In this document: positions 42,463 to 50,851 of the stretch, in pieces
Layout of the letters: each line of letters starts with the position of its first letter
How positions within the stretch are numbered: the first letter of the stretch is position 1
NCBI GenBank assembly: GCA_008933735.1
Contig: WBUL01000011.1
Coordinates: 93,929 to 157,928 of the forward strand
Source of the DNA: Anaerolineae bacterium
Lineage (GTDB): Bacteria > Chloroflexota > Anaerolineae > Aggregatilineales > J027
DNA length: 64,000 bases
Reading direction: 5' to 3'
Translations under genes and position numbers: made by a program
Notes under the pieces: model-generated
Seen by the model: only the letters and a program-made list of their open reading frames with translations
Database searches by the model: none
What the model was told of the DNA's origin: nothing

Positions 42463-43353
42463 CTAAATGCTCGCCAGCAGACTCCCCAGACACGCCTGAT
42501 GAAACACGGTGCGTTCGCAGGCGTGGTTTTCCTCATTACAGTGCCAGCGCACCAAGCGGATTTCTCCCCGGTCAATCTCAATCCCCGTAATCCCTTCCCG
42601 GCTGAGACAGCTTCCTGCATTCAGGTAGCAGGGCGTGATACGAGGCTCATGGTGCGTATCTTCAGAGAAAAACATTGGACGGTGGGTGTGCCCGGCGATC
42701 ATCAGGAATTGATGGGCCTGGGCCCAGGCGTAAAGATATTTTTCGCGCCGCCGCCAGGCAACATTAAGTGTGCTGGCGACATGCCGTTCTAGATCAAATG
42801 CCCACTGGATCGGCTGCCACAGGTAGCGCACCACCCATTCGCTGAAGCGGGCAGTGGTGTCTCCGTTTGGGTCACCCTGGTGCCCATGTGTGATGAGGAT
42901 TTTATCGCCAAGCATGACCGCTGGATGCACCCGGATATGGTGCTTCATCACACCAGAGAGATATTTCCGCACCAGCATCGGATTCCTCCAATCCGCGTCG
43001 TGGTTGCCCCAGATCTTGAGATAGCGCTGTTCGCCCTGTCTGGCAAATTCGCTTTCCAAACGGTACACAGTATCCTCATAACTTTCTACGATGTCGGCGT
43101 AGCGATTTTTCCAGCCTTCTTCCATATCACCGTTCAGGATCAATCCGTAGTCTTCGTTGAGGTAATGTTCCAGCGCGTGGCAGTAAACCGCCTCATTCGG
43201 CATAAATTCATCTAAGGTATGGCGGTGGTCACCCTTGTGTGCATCACTGAAGATGATGAAACGTTTGTCCTGGTAGTCGGGAATATGATAGGCGTTCGCG
43301 TGATATTCATCCAATTTTCGAAAGGTGTTGTGACGTTCAAGCTGTTTCAGCAT
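42463..43353 (-). CDS. Calcineurin-like metallophosphoesterase
   Basis: This 296-residue protein has the full metal-binding set: FSDAHKGDHRH, LNGDMEEGW, WGNHDADW, ITHGHQGD, and AGHTHRPMF. The layout resembles UDP-2,3-diacylglucosamine hydrolase-like and other LpxH-type proteins, but the organism type suggested by the window usually lacks lipid A, so the substrate is open. One stretch (VVRYLWQPIQWAFDLERHV) might form a surface helix for membrane contact. The gene is alone on its strand here. Confidence 0.88.
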   Translation of the reverse strand: MLKQLERHNTFRKLDEYHANAYHIPDYQDKRFIIFSDAHKGDHRHTLDEFMPNEAVYCHALEHYLNEDYGLILNGDMEEGWKNRYADIVESYEDTVYRLESEFARQGEQRYLKIWGNHDADWRNPMLVRKYLSGVMKHHIRVHPAVMLGDKILITHGHQGDPNGDTTARFSEWVVRYLWQPIQWAFDLERHVASTLNVAWRRREKYLYAWAQAHQFLMIAGHTHRPMFFSEDTHHEPRITPCYLNAGSCLSREGITGIEIDRGEIRLVRWHCNEENHACERTVFHQACLGSLLASI

Positions 43354-43514
43354 TCACTTTTTCCCTATGCGACCCCCCAAGGATAAACGCAGGATGTTAA
43401 GAGAGTGCAATCGCTTCTTTAAGCTTTAATTACGCGGGGGTTAAAGTTGCTTTTTCACTTATAAACCCTTCCTTTCGGATGTACAACCCAAATCCATAAA
43501 AATTCACGGAGAAT

Positions 43515-44606
43515 TCAGGCGGCAAGCTGTTCCTCAGCAATTTGCTCCGCCAGTTCGCGGAGGACATCCCTGGAACTGGCGAGCGCATCCCGAAGCAGCA
43601 GGTCACTTTCCGGCATCATCAAACTGACCGCCACACGCATAAAATGGGCTTTGACCTCTATATCCTGTTCCTGTTCATAGGCACGGAGAACAATTTCAGG
43701 CGTGCGCGGATGACGTGTCCAGGCCAGCGGCCAGACCGCCTGCTTGCGAATCTCCCGGTTTTTATGCTGGATGGCACGTTCAAACGTGTCAATCAGCGCG
43801 TCCGCCATCGGATGATTGACGAGATCCAGATGCAGGTAATTTGTAGCGTGGAAAAAGCCGCGCAGGGCATATTGCAGCCGTGCTCCATCCGCCTGCATCA
43901 GAAAATCGGCAAAAGCAGCAAAGCAGTTTTCTTCTTCCAGTTCGACATAACTCAAGGCGGCATTGTAAATCACATCGCTGTCCCCATCCGTGAGCATGGC
44001 CCGGCGCACCACCGGAATCGCCTCCGGCATTTCCGTACTGGACAGCGTATCCGTAATTTTGGCACGAATATCCGGGTCTTTCGCATTGAGCGCTATTTCC
44101 AGCACCTGCACCGCTAACGGGTCGTGGCGGTCACGCAGCCCCCAGATGGTCGCGCCGCGTACCTCGTCGTGCGGTTCATCTGCCAGGGCTTCCAGCATCA
44201 ATTGATACGCTTCATAGGTTTGCATCTGGCACAGCGCGTACACTGCCCCTTCGCGGACTCGCGGATCCTCATCGGACAATGCGTTCCTGAGCATGGGTTC
44301 TGCGGTGTACCACGAAAAACCATACAGATGACGGGCGGCGCTGGCACGTGATGGGGCGCTGCCAGTCTCAAGAATACGCTGCATGACCATCCGCGCCTCT
44401 CGGTCTCCACGCCGTGCCAGCAGATTTGCCGCGCCATAGCGCACAAAGAAGTCACTGCTGTGCATCATGGCTTCCACGGCCGGAATCGAGGCGGCTTCCG
44501 GGGAAATAATCTGGAGCATGGTTGCCAGCCGTCGCGGAGACAGCCGCCAGAATCCGCTTTGCTGATTCATACTGCTGATTAATCTGGGTTCACGTCCGGT
44601 TTTCAT
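43515..44606 (-). CDS. HEAT-repeat protein
   Basis: This 363-residue helical protein has about eight HEAT/PBS-lyase-like repeats (RYGAANLLARRGDREARMVM; DPRVREGAVYALCQMQTYEA; DPDIRAKITDTLSSTEMPEA; NREIRKQAVWPLAWTRH). It has no enzyme motif and no signal peptide, so it is a binding scaffold. AAGGAG lies 7 bp before the ATG. It follows the Hsp70-like gene by 12 bp and is surely in its operon, so it may be a co-chaperone or client adaptor. That last point is inference from position. Confidence 0.85.
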   Translation of the reverse strand: MKTGREPRLISSMNQQSGFWRLSPRRLATMLQIISPEAASIPAVEAMMHSSDFFVRYGAANLLARRGDREARMVMQRILETGSAPSRASAARHLYGFSWYTAEPMLRNALSDEDPRVREGAVYALCQMQTYEAYQLMLEALADEPHDEVRGATIWGLRDRHDPLAVQVLEIALNAKDPDIRAKITDTLSSTEMPEAIPVVRRAMLTDGDSDVIYNAALSYVELEEENCFAAFADFLMQADGARLQYALRGFFHATNYLHLDLVNHPMADALIDTFERAIQHKNREIRKQAVWPLAWTRHPRTPEIVLRAYEQEQDIEVKAHFMRVAVSLMMPESDLLLRDALASSRDVLRELAEQIAEEQLAA

Positions 44607-44618
44607 AGGAATACTCCT

Positions 44619-46166
44619 TTACTTCACAATCGTCAGGGCAGCGTTGTTGAGCAGAGTCTTCTGGGTCTTCATATCCGTTACGGTCACGCGCAGCAGACGA
44701 TTTTCATCTACCTGGAACACCGCTTTGAGGCGTTCATCGCCCATTTTTCCGGCAGGTTTGAGGCGGGCAATCACGTTCGACTCCGGATTGAGCGGGATAA
44801 TCTGCTGGGAACTGCGGTCTGCCTTTGCAACAAACACCGCCTGACCATCTTCATACTGCACTTCAACCATCGCCACCGCATCGGTATCAATTTCCCCAAT
44901 GACAAACTCAACTTCCTTCTGACGCTCATAGGCGGCGCCCAGGATCACTTCAACAGGTTCGCTGGGATACGGACTACCCATCTGGATAATCTCGTCGTAC
45001 TCATGTTCTTCCGCGTCAGTTAAATAGCGCAGACCGTAGCTGTGAACCAGATAATCCTGCAAACCGTATCCCGCCGCCACCTGAAGTGCTCCTTCAACCA
45101 CTGCTGTAAAAGGTTTATGGGCGTACACAGTTGTATTCGGGAAATACGCTTGCAAATTGGCCTGCACCGATGGGATCAGCGAGGTTCCGCCAACTAACAA
45201 CACAGCGTGGACATCTTCCTTAAAAATCCCGCGCTGACGGGCAATCACCAGTACTTTATCGACACAACGGCGCAGCGCTGCATAAAAGCCATTTGCTTGC
45301 AGCAGGGCTTCCAGGTCTGCACGGGTCAGGGTTAATTCACATTGTTTTCCAGCCACCTGGAAAACAATGTCAATCTTTTCCTGAGTTGAGAGAGCGATTT
45401 TGGCCTGTTCCGATTTCGCCAGCAGGGGTGCGTAATCGCTGCCGAGGTCATGGGCAGACAGACCACACCGATTCAGCAGTTCCGCCAGCAGCCACTGGTC
45501 AATATCACTGCCACCGAGGAATTGACCTGCTTTGGCGATGACCTGTGCTGCATGTTGATTTGCGGCGCTGCGACGCAGAAATCCCAGAATGCCGCCTGTT
45601 TTTTCCTTGCTTTCGGGAAGCTGCACCAGTGATAAATCCAGTGTGCCGCCGCCAAAATCAAACACCAGCACAGGCATCCCCGGTTCAGTAACGGCGTATC
45701 CCAGCGCCGCCGCCGTCGATTCATCCACAATGTGAATGTTGTCCGCCGCCAGATGGTTTTCTTCCACCACCTGATGCAGCCACGCGATATAGCCGTCAAA
45801 AGCAGCAACAGGAGCGGTTAAGACAAGCTGTTCGACTTCTGGCAGGCGTTGCAGGACTTCTCCCATGAAGTAACGTCCAACATCGCTGAATGACCACAGG
45901 TTGCCATCAATACGGCGAGGTTCAGGTGCGGGCGTGGTCACAATGCCCCGTTTGAAATTACGAAACAGACGATTATCCTGGCGGCAATCCAGCCCTTTTG
46001 CTAACACGGACTGACCAACAGCGATTTTTTCCTGTCCAACATACACCAACGACGGGATCAGTTCGTTCCCGTTGCTCATCTCCTCTACGCGCAGCACTTT
46101 GATGGCGTCCTGTTCCCATCCGGCGACGACGGTATTGGTGGTTCCAAAGTCTATGGCTAACTTCAT
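44619..46166 (-). CDS. Hsp70-like protein with shortened substrate domain
   Basis: This 515-residue protein has an Hsp70-type nucleotide-binding domain (IDFGTTNTVVAGW; VDESTAAALGYAV; FDFGGGTLDLSLVQLP; VLLVGGTSLIPSVQ), followed by about 130 residues of beta-rich substrate domain without the helical lid. An insertion (about 185-205) follows the DFGGGT motif. It lacks the EEVD/DnaJ-facing features of canonical DnaK, so it is a divergent paralogue rather than DnaK. The ribosome-binding site is AGAGGGGGT. It is transcribed with the HEAT-repeat gene from the promoter at 46225-46253. Confidence 0.9.
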   Translation of the reverse strand: MKLAIDFGTTNTVVAGWEQDAIKVLRVEEMSNGNELIPSLVYVGQEKIAVGQSVLAKGLDCRQDNRLFRNFKRGIVTTPAPEPRRIDGNLWSFSDVGRYFMGEVLQRLPEVEQLVLTAPVAAFDGYIAWLHQVVEENHLAADNIHIVDESTAAALGYAVTEPGMPVLVFDFGGGTLDLSLVQLPESKEKTGGILGFLRRSAANQHAAQVIAKAGQFLGGSDIDQWLLAELLNRCGLSAHDLGSDYAPLLAKSEQAKIALSTQEKIDIVFQVAGKQCELTLTRADLEALLQANGFYAALRRCVDKVLVIARQRGIFKEDVHAVLLVGGTSLIPSVQANLQAYFPNTTVYAHKPFTAVVEGALQVAAGYGLQDYLVHSYGLRYLTDAEEHEYDEIIQMGSPYPSEPVEVILGAAYERQKEVEFVIGEIDTDAVAMVEVQYEDGQAVFVAKADRSSQQIIPLNPESNVIARLKPAGKMGDERLKAVFQVDENRLLRVTVTDMKTQKTLLNNAALTIVK

Positions 46167-46212
46167 GGTGATACCCCCTCTTTTTACGACGGGTTATATT
46201 CCGCACTGCTAT

Positions 46213-46227
46213 ATTACGCTTCGTAAT
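46213..46227. promoter_or_regulatory. 15-bp palindrome at the Hsp70-like promoter
   Basis: ATTACG-CTT-CGTAAT is a perfect inverted repeat overlapping the downstream edge of the -10 box of the Hsp70-like/HEAT operon, a typical repressor position. Eleven of its bases recur at the SDR-PadR promoter at the same offset from the -10 box. Confidence 0.6.
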
Positions 46228-46253
46228 TTAATTCATTCCAAAAGCGAAGTCAA
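46225..46253 (-). promoter_or_regulatory. Promoter of the Hsp70-like/HEAT operon
   Basis: The minus strand has TTGACT (-35, positions 46253-46248), a 17-bp spacer, and TAAATT (-10, 46230-46225), about 59 bp upstream of the ATG at 46166. Confidence 0.6.
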
Positions 46254-46287
46254 GCGAAATAGGCCAAAAGTCCTAGAAGGGGGAAAA

Positions 46288-46307
46288 GGGCGGGCAAAGA
46301 CCCGCCC
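46288..46307 (-). terminator. Terminator of the SH3-repeat protein gene
   Basis: GGGCGGG and CCCGCCC form a GC-rich 7-bp stem with a 6-nt loop, followed on the minus strand by TTTTCCCCC. It lies 12 bp past the stop codon. Confidence 0.75.
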
Positions 46308-46319
46308 GAAGAGGAGACT

Positions 46320-47369
46320 TTACTGCTGGATGGGAAGACCACCCGGATTACCCGACAATACCTGGAACCAGTCGCGGGCAACCCAGCCAACTACGCCATT
46401 GAATTGGATCAGGAACCACAGATCCGCCGCATCGCGTGCCAGGACAACCGCCTGGTCGCCCCAGCCAATGGAGCCAACCTGCTCCCCGTTCAGATTGGGA
46501 ACATTACGAATACGAACATTTCCCAGCGCTACCACAACAACCCCTGCTGCTGTTGATGCGCCCTGAGGAACCTGAACTGTCGAGGTAGGCTGCGGCGCCG
46601 CGATGGTATTCGGCGCAATCCCTGGAGTCAACTCATTGCCATTGGCATCTCGCCACCAGACAACGGCTGTCCATCCGGTGAATCCGCCAAAACGCACCTG
46701 AATCCAGTTACCGGTTTCATCAAAACCGAAGAAGGTGGCGGTATCGCCCCACCCTGCCAGGGTCAATCGGCGGGCGTTCAGGCGTGGTTCTTCGCGGATC
46801 AGGACATTCCCAACCGCCACCACCGTTGTGCCTGACCCAACGGTGACCGCAGGGGTCGCCCCGATGCCAGAAATGCTGCCTACATTACCCTCTAATACCC
46901 GGAAAAAGGCATAAAATACCCAGCCAATCAAGCCCTTGTAATTGATCTGTGCCCAATCGCCTGTCTGGTCAAAGGCCAGCAAAGGAACAACCTCACCCCA
47001 GCCGATAGAACCAATCTGACGTGCCCGCAGATTAGGCTGTTCACGGATACGGACATTATCGACCGCCATAATCAGGACACCAGTGCCGCCCGTTGTGGCA
47101 GCCGGAACCGCGCTTTCAATGCCAAGCTGTGCCCAGCCTTCGCGCCCATCGGGAATACGGACTTTGGAAAATCCATTTTGCTGCTCACCCAGCACCGTCA
47201 GTGTTGACCCGGTAGACATGACCGCAATCAGCAGCGAATCCGTACGCGGCTCGTTGTAAACCAGCACCGCTTTGCTCGTGACAGTAAATGTCTGTTCCTG
47301 TGCCAGCGCGGGCATTACTGCACCCGCCATCAGAGTGAATAAAATTCCCAGAACCAAAATTTTCTTCAT
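46320..47369 (-). CDS. Exported protein with four SH3-type repeats
   Basis: This 349-residue protein has a signal peptide (MKKILVLGILFTLMAGAVMP, cut near ALAQ) and four bacterial SH3 repeats: about 25-90 (VLVYNEPRTDSLLIAV, diverged), 98-165 (NVRIREQPNLRARQIGSIGW), 180-245 (NVLIREEPRLNARRLTLAGW) and 282-340 (NVRIRNVPNLNGEQVGSIGW). Repeats 2 to 4 end in W-x-Q-I/V-x-F/Y-x-G-x-x-GW. Linkers are Thr/Pro/Ala-rich. It probably binds wall or surface polymer. It has its own terminator. Confidence 0.9.
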   Translation of the reverse strand: MKKILVLGILFTLMAGAVMPALAQEQTFTVTSKAVLVYNEPRTDSLLIAVMSTGSTLTVLGEQQNGFSKVRIPDGREGWAQLGIESAVPAATTGGTGVLIMAVDNVRIREQPNLRARQIGSIGWGEVVPLLAFDQTGDWAQINYKGLIGWVFYAFFRVLEGNVGSISGIGATPAVTVGSGTTVVAVGNVLIREEPRLNARRLTLAGWGDTATFFGFDETGNWIQVRFGGFTGWTAVVWWRDANGNELTPGIAPNTIAAPQPTSTVQVPQGASTAAGVVVVALGNVRIRNVPNLNGEQVGSIGWGDQAVVLARDAADLWFLIQFNGVVGWVARDWFQVLSGNPGGLPIQQ

Positions 47370-47459
47370 CGTTTAATAATTCTCCCTGCGAGCATTATCT
47401 GCGCTTAGTTTACAGCAGGTGAGATTCTGCCGCAAACAAAAACAACAATTCAGTAAGAC

Positions 47460-48038
47460 TCATCTTTCGCCCGCGTGACCCCCGCGCAGGCGTAATATCT
47501 CCGCGATTTCGTCGTAACCCTTCGTCATGGCGACCTGCAAGGGGGTTTCACTGCGAAAATTCAATGGGTTGACATCGTCCGCGCCGTTTTCCAGCAGCCA
47601 ATTGATCATGTCCAGATGCCCAAACATGACCGCCGCGTGCAGGGCGCTGTTATATCCTTCTTTGCATCCCCGGCTTTTCAGCAGTTCCGCGATGTCTGTA
47701 CGCCCCCCCAGCGCCGCGTGAAACATCACGGGAATGCCATGTGCGCCGCGTGCGTTGGCAAGTTCTTCATTCGATTCGAGGAAGGTTTGCACATCAGCAT
47801 TACGCCCCAGCATAGCGGCAGTGCAGATTTCCAGCGGGGCCCCCTGTTGCAGCAGAAACTCCGCAATGACACGATTGCCAACATGGGCTGCTGCCCCAAT
47901 CGCAGTTTCCAGACCCGCCGAACCCCAGTCATAAGCCTCATTGAGCAGTTCAGGGTGGGCGGCCAGCAGGTGCTTCACTTTGCCCAGATCTCCGTGTGCA
48001 GCAATGACAAGTTCCTTGAGCAAGTCTACATCTGTCAT
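47460..48038 (-). CDS. Ankyrin-repeat protein
   Basis: This 192-residue protein has four to five ankyrin repeats: GLETAIGAAAHVGNRVIAEF, GIPVMFHAALGGRTDIAELL, NSALHAAVMFGHLDMINWLL, and ETPLQVAMTKGYDEIAEILR. No signal peptide is seen, so it should be cytoplasmic. Its binding partner is unknown. It is divergent from the chromate transporter gene, with a palindrome between them. Confidence 0.9.
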   Translation of the reverse strand: MTDVDLLKELVIAAHGDLGKVKHLLAAHPELLNEAYDWGSAGLETAIGAAAHVGNRVIAEFLLQQGAPLEICTAAMLGRNADVQTFLESNEELANARGAHGIPVMFHAALGGRTDIAELLKSRGCKEGYNSALHAAVMFGHLDMINWLLENGADDVNPLNFRSETPLQVAMTKGYDEIAEILRLRGGHAGER

Positions 48039-48066
48039 GTTTTTTCCTGAGATAAATCCATTTTTG

Positions 48067-48085
48067 AATCCAGTATATCTGGATT
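48067..48085. promoter_or_regulatory. Palindrome between ankyrin and chromate-transporter genes
   Basis: AATCCAG-TATAT-CTGGATT is a perfect 7+7 inverted repeat in the 88-bp divergent gap, positioned where an operator could control both genes. Confidence 0.45.
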
Positions 48086-48126
48086 AGGTTATTATTGGGG
48101 CCTGTTGGTTTAAAACTAGAGGCAAA

Positions 48127-48699
48127 ATGATCGGACACGAAATCATCGATTTGTTCAAAGTATTCTTCAAAATCGGACTTTACGCCTTTGGCGGCGGCCC
48201 GGCCATGATTCCTATTATGCAGGGGGAAGTCGTTGAGGGAAAAGCCTGGGTTTCAGATAGTGATTTCCGTACTGCGCTGGCGATTGGCCAATCCTTGCCG
48301 GGGCCGATTGCGCCCGAACTCGCAATGTGGGTAGGGATGCGCGTGGCGGGAGTTCCCGGTGCGATTGCAGCGGCAGTGGCCGTCGTACTGCCGGGGATGG
48401 TGCTGATGGGCTTTTTCACCGCAATTTTCTGGTCGAATGCTGATTCCAGAATTCTCAAGGGGGCATCCAAAGGAGCGGGTGTGGCGGTGATTGGTTTGCT
48501 GGCATACGTCACCTATGACCAGGCTTATAAACTGTTTACCAAAGATACAGGCGGCAACTGGCTCAAAGCATTTACAACTCATCCGGATTGGATTGTAATC
48601 ATCGCGCTGGCCTTTGGCTTTGTCCTGTGGCGTCCAAACCTGATGATGCCTATTGTCGTGGTTTCGGCCCTGGTCTACGGTGCGATATTCATGCGTTAA
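48127..48699 (+). CDS. chrA: Chromate transporter, single CHR domain
   Basis: This 190-residue protein has one CHR domain: FKIGLYAFGGGPAMIPIMQ, LAIGQSLPGPIAPELAMW, and VPGAIAAAVAVVLPGMV, with about five to six membrane helices. Short-chain CHR proteins usually occur as a pair of adjacent genes that form a heterodimer. Here no second half follows; the next gene is a histidine phosphatase. It may be a homodimer or pair with a distant gene. Whether it exports chromate or another anion is not shown by the sequence. Confidence 0.88.
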   Translation: MIGHEIIDLFKVFFKIGLYAFGGGPAMIPIMQGEVVEGKAWVSDSDFRTALAIGQSLPGPIAPELAMWVGMRVAGVPGAIAAAVAVVLPGMVLMGFFTAIFWSNADSRILKGASKGAGVAVIGLLAYVTYDQAYKLFTKDTGGNWLKAFTTHPDWIVIIALAFGFVLWRPNLMMPIVVVSALVYGAIFMR

Positions 48700-48712
48700 C
48701 AAAGGAGCGGTT

Positions 48713-49378
48713 ATGCAGCTTTATTTGATTCGGCACGGGCAGAGTCTGGTCAACGTCCGCAGCCAGCTTGACCAGCAGCCCTCGATGGATGCGGGACTCA
48801 CGGAGGTCGGATTCAAGCAGGCCCGTGCACTGGCACAATGGCTGCCGGGGGAAGTTCCACAGATTCACGCACTGTACACCAGCACTCTGCTGCGGGCCCG
48901 GCAAACCAGCCAGATTCTGGCAGAAATTTATGGCTGCGAGATGAGGCCAGATGATCGTCTGCGCGAAATCGGCAGCAGTTTTCTTGACCATCTGCCCGTT
49001 ACCGTAGAGTCCTTGCCGCAGAATTACGAGCAGTATCTCCGGAATTATTTCACCAAATCCAAACTGCCTTATCAACCGATTGCTCATGATGTCGAACGAA
49101 GCGAGTCTTATATGCACTTTCGGGTGCGGATTGGCGCATTTGTAGATGATCTGACCCGGCTGCATCTGGAAGAAGCGGTGCTGGTGGTCTGTCATGAAGG
49201 GGTGATTAACGCGGTATTTGACCATGTTTTTAACATCGGCCCGTACCGCACCTGCCATATCTTCAATGAAAATACCGGTATCACGCATCTGGTCTATTCG
49301 CCGCATCCAGAACGTGAATCATGGGGTCTGCGGTTTCAGAATCGCACAGAACATTTAAAAGGAATCATCGGCGAATAG
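48713..49378 (+). CDS. Histidine phosphatase (phosphoglycerate-mutase fold)
   Basis: This 221-residue protein starts LYLIRHGQSLVN, with the catalytic RHG at residues 6-8, and has ALYTSTLLRARQTSQIL, a Glu in LREIGSS, and the second catalytic histidine in VVCHEGVIN. The family removes phosphate from sugars, proteins or small molecules. AAGGAGCGGTT precedes the ATG at 48713. It lies 13 bp after chrA, probably co-transcribed. The substrate is unknown. Confidence 0.9.
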   Translation: MQLYLIRHGQSLVNVRSQLDQQPSMDAGLTEVGFKQARALAQWLPGEVPQIHALYTSTLLRARQTSQILAEIYGCEMRPDDRLREIGSSFLDHLPVTVESLPQNYEQYLRNYFTKSKLPYQPIAHDVERSESYMHFRVRIGAFVDDLTRLHLEEAVLVVCHEGVINAVFDHVFNIGPYRTCHIFNENTGITHLVYSPHPERESWGLRFQNRTEHLKGIIGE

Positions 49379-49382
49379 CTGG

Positions 49383-49955
49383 TTACGATCCGTTCTGTGC
49401 AAAGGCTAAAAGGCGCTGGCGTGCCATCTGTATCCAGGTGCGCTGCATATTGAGTTCCATGAGAGTCGCCTCCAGGATCAACTGCTGGTGAAGTGACCAG
49501 ACACCCGTCGCCATCGGGTTACGGTTGACCTGAAGGAGGGTTATGTAATAGGAAGTGGCTTCCTCGTAGCTGTCCAGCCACTTAAGGATTTCCCCGCTGG
49601 ACAGGCGTTTTTCGGCAAAGAGGAACTTCATCATCAAGGTAGCACGTTCTTCGCCAGCCTCGTCTTTGGTGACCGGCGCTCGCAGCCATGCATCCAGCAG
49701 TTCTTCGCCCAGCGGTGTCAACGTATACATTTTGCGTGGACGTGTTTCATGAACCACTTCCAGTTCACCGTCGATGATCCCCTGACTTTCCAGCCGCTTT
49801 AGAATCGGGTAAATCGAACCAGGGCTGCTGCTGCCGCGCCAGCGCCACCAGTCCATCTCGAAATAACTGATGATACTGTACCCCGACTGCGGCTCAACGC
49901 TGATGAGTCCCAGTACATAATATTCCAGAGTGGTTAAATCACGTTGTTCGCCCAT
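49383..49955 (-). CDS. PadR-family transcriptional regulator
   Basis: This 190-residue regulator has a PadR winged helix (TLEYYVLGLISVEPQSGYSI, YPILKRLESQGIIDGE, PRKMYTLTPLGEELL) and a C-terminal helical dimerisation domain. I choose the ATG at 49955, which has GGAAGG 7 bp upstream and follows the SDR stop by 2 bp; GTG and ATG codons at 49970 and 49961 sit inside the SDR end or on the ribosome-binding site. It is probably autoregulatory for the SDR-PadR pair. Confidence 0.9.
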   Translation of the reverse strand: MGEQRDLTTLEYYVLGLISVEPQSGYSIISYFEMDWWRWRGSSSPGSIYPILKRLESQGIIDGELEVVHETRPRKMYTLTPLGEELLDAWLRAPVTKDEAGEERATLMMKFLFAEKRLSSGEILKWLDSYEEATSYYITLLQVNRNPMATGVWSLHQQLILEATLMELNMQRTWIQMARQRLLAFAQNGS

Positions 49956-49957
49956 GC

Positions 49958-50713
49958 TCATACCTTCCACAAGCGCTTCATCAGCCGATAGGATAAAAAG
50001 GGATTCAAAATCCGGGTCAGCAGGAACAGGAGACGCGGCTGTACACTCGGCCAGATCATAAACTGACGCCGCTCCACACCGCGCAAAATAGCGGCTGCAA
50101 CTTCCTCAGCCGAGTGGATCATACCGAATTTGTGGATAAAGCGAGTTGGTTGATCCAGACCGCGCACCATCGGGGTATCTACTGTATTCGGGTTAAAAAT
50201 GCCGATGTGGACATCCGGTTGTTCGACCCGCAGCGCCTGCGCCAAATTCATCACGGCGGCTTTGGTCGCGCCATAAATCGCGTATTCCGGCACGCCATAA
50301 AATGACGATACCGACCCCGCTAAAATCAGCGACCCACGATTCTGTTTGAGGAAAGGCAGAGCAGCGTGAGTCACCAGCAGGGTGCCAACCAGATTCACCG
50401 ATACCAGTTTTTGGGAAGTATCGGGGGTCATTTCCTCAAACAATCCGGTTCGTAATATTCCGGCACAGTGTATCAGGACATCCAATCCGCCTAACTGCGC
50501 GACGGCTTGAGTCATGGCCTGCTGCACCTGTTCCTGCTGGGTCACATCCACCACAACAAACGAACACCCCAATTCCCGCGCCGTTTTTTCTAATTCAGCC
50601 GCGTTGGAATCCCATAATACGGCATGTTCACCCTGCGCGGCCAACAGTCGAACAACCGCGAGGCCGATACCGCTTGCCGCGCCCGTCACAATCCATCTTC
50701 GGATGGGATGCAT
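49958..50713 (-). CDS. SDR-family oxidoreductase
   Basis: This 251-residue classical SDR has VTGAASGIGLAVVRLL, VVDVTQQEQVQ, LIHCAGIL (NAG variant), a serine in LILAGSVSSF, and YAIYGATKAA (YxxxK). The C-terminus is hydrophobic and basic (RLLFLLTRILNPFLSYRLMK), as in membrane-associated SDRs of lipid or retinol type. The substrate is not identifiable. It is co-transcribed with the PadR gene. Confidence 0.88.
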   Translation of the reverse strand: MHPIRRWIVTGAASGIGLAVVRLLAAQGEHAVLWDSNAAELEKTARELGCSFVVVDVTQQEQVQQAMTQAVAQLGGLDVLIHCAGILRTGLFEEMTPDTSQKLVSVNLVGTLLVTHAALPFLKQNRGSLILAGSVSSFYGVPEYAIYGATKAAVMNLAQALRVEQPDVHIGIFNPNTVDTPMVRGLDQPTRFIHKFGMIHSAEEVAAAILRGVERRQFMIWPSVQPRLLFLLTRILNPFLSYRLMKRLWKV

Positions 50714-50721
50714 CTTTCACT

Positions 50722-50759
50722 CGCTTCGTAATATAACATATCTTAATATCCATTAGCAA
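50722..50759 (-). promoter_or_regulatory. SDR-PadR promoter with shared 11-bp element
   Basis: The minus strand has TTGCTA (50759-50754), an 18-bp spacer and TATATT (50735-50730). The 11-mer ATTACGAAGCG (50732-50722) overlaps the -10 by 3 bp, exactly as at the Hsp70-like promoter. It may be the PadR site. Confidence 0.5.
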
Positions 50760-50851
50760 GTGTTCCCGACAGCAGCAACCAGACACTTTCCATTGAACCG
50801 ATTGAAAGTAAGGAAGAAACATGGTTTGAATAAGTCCAGGGGCTTTCGCCT

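Noticed and set aside
50628..50822. 64-codon Cys-rich frame upstream of the SDR gene
   Set aside because: It overlaps the SDR start in another frame and runs through the SDR-PadR promoter; no ribosome-binding site.
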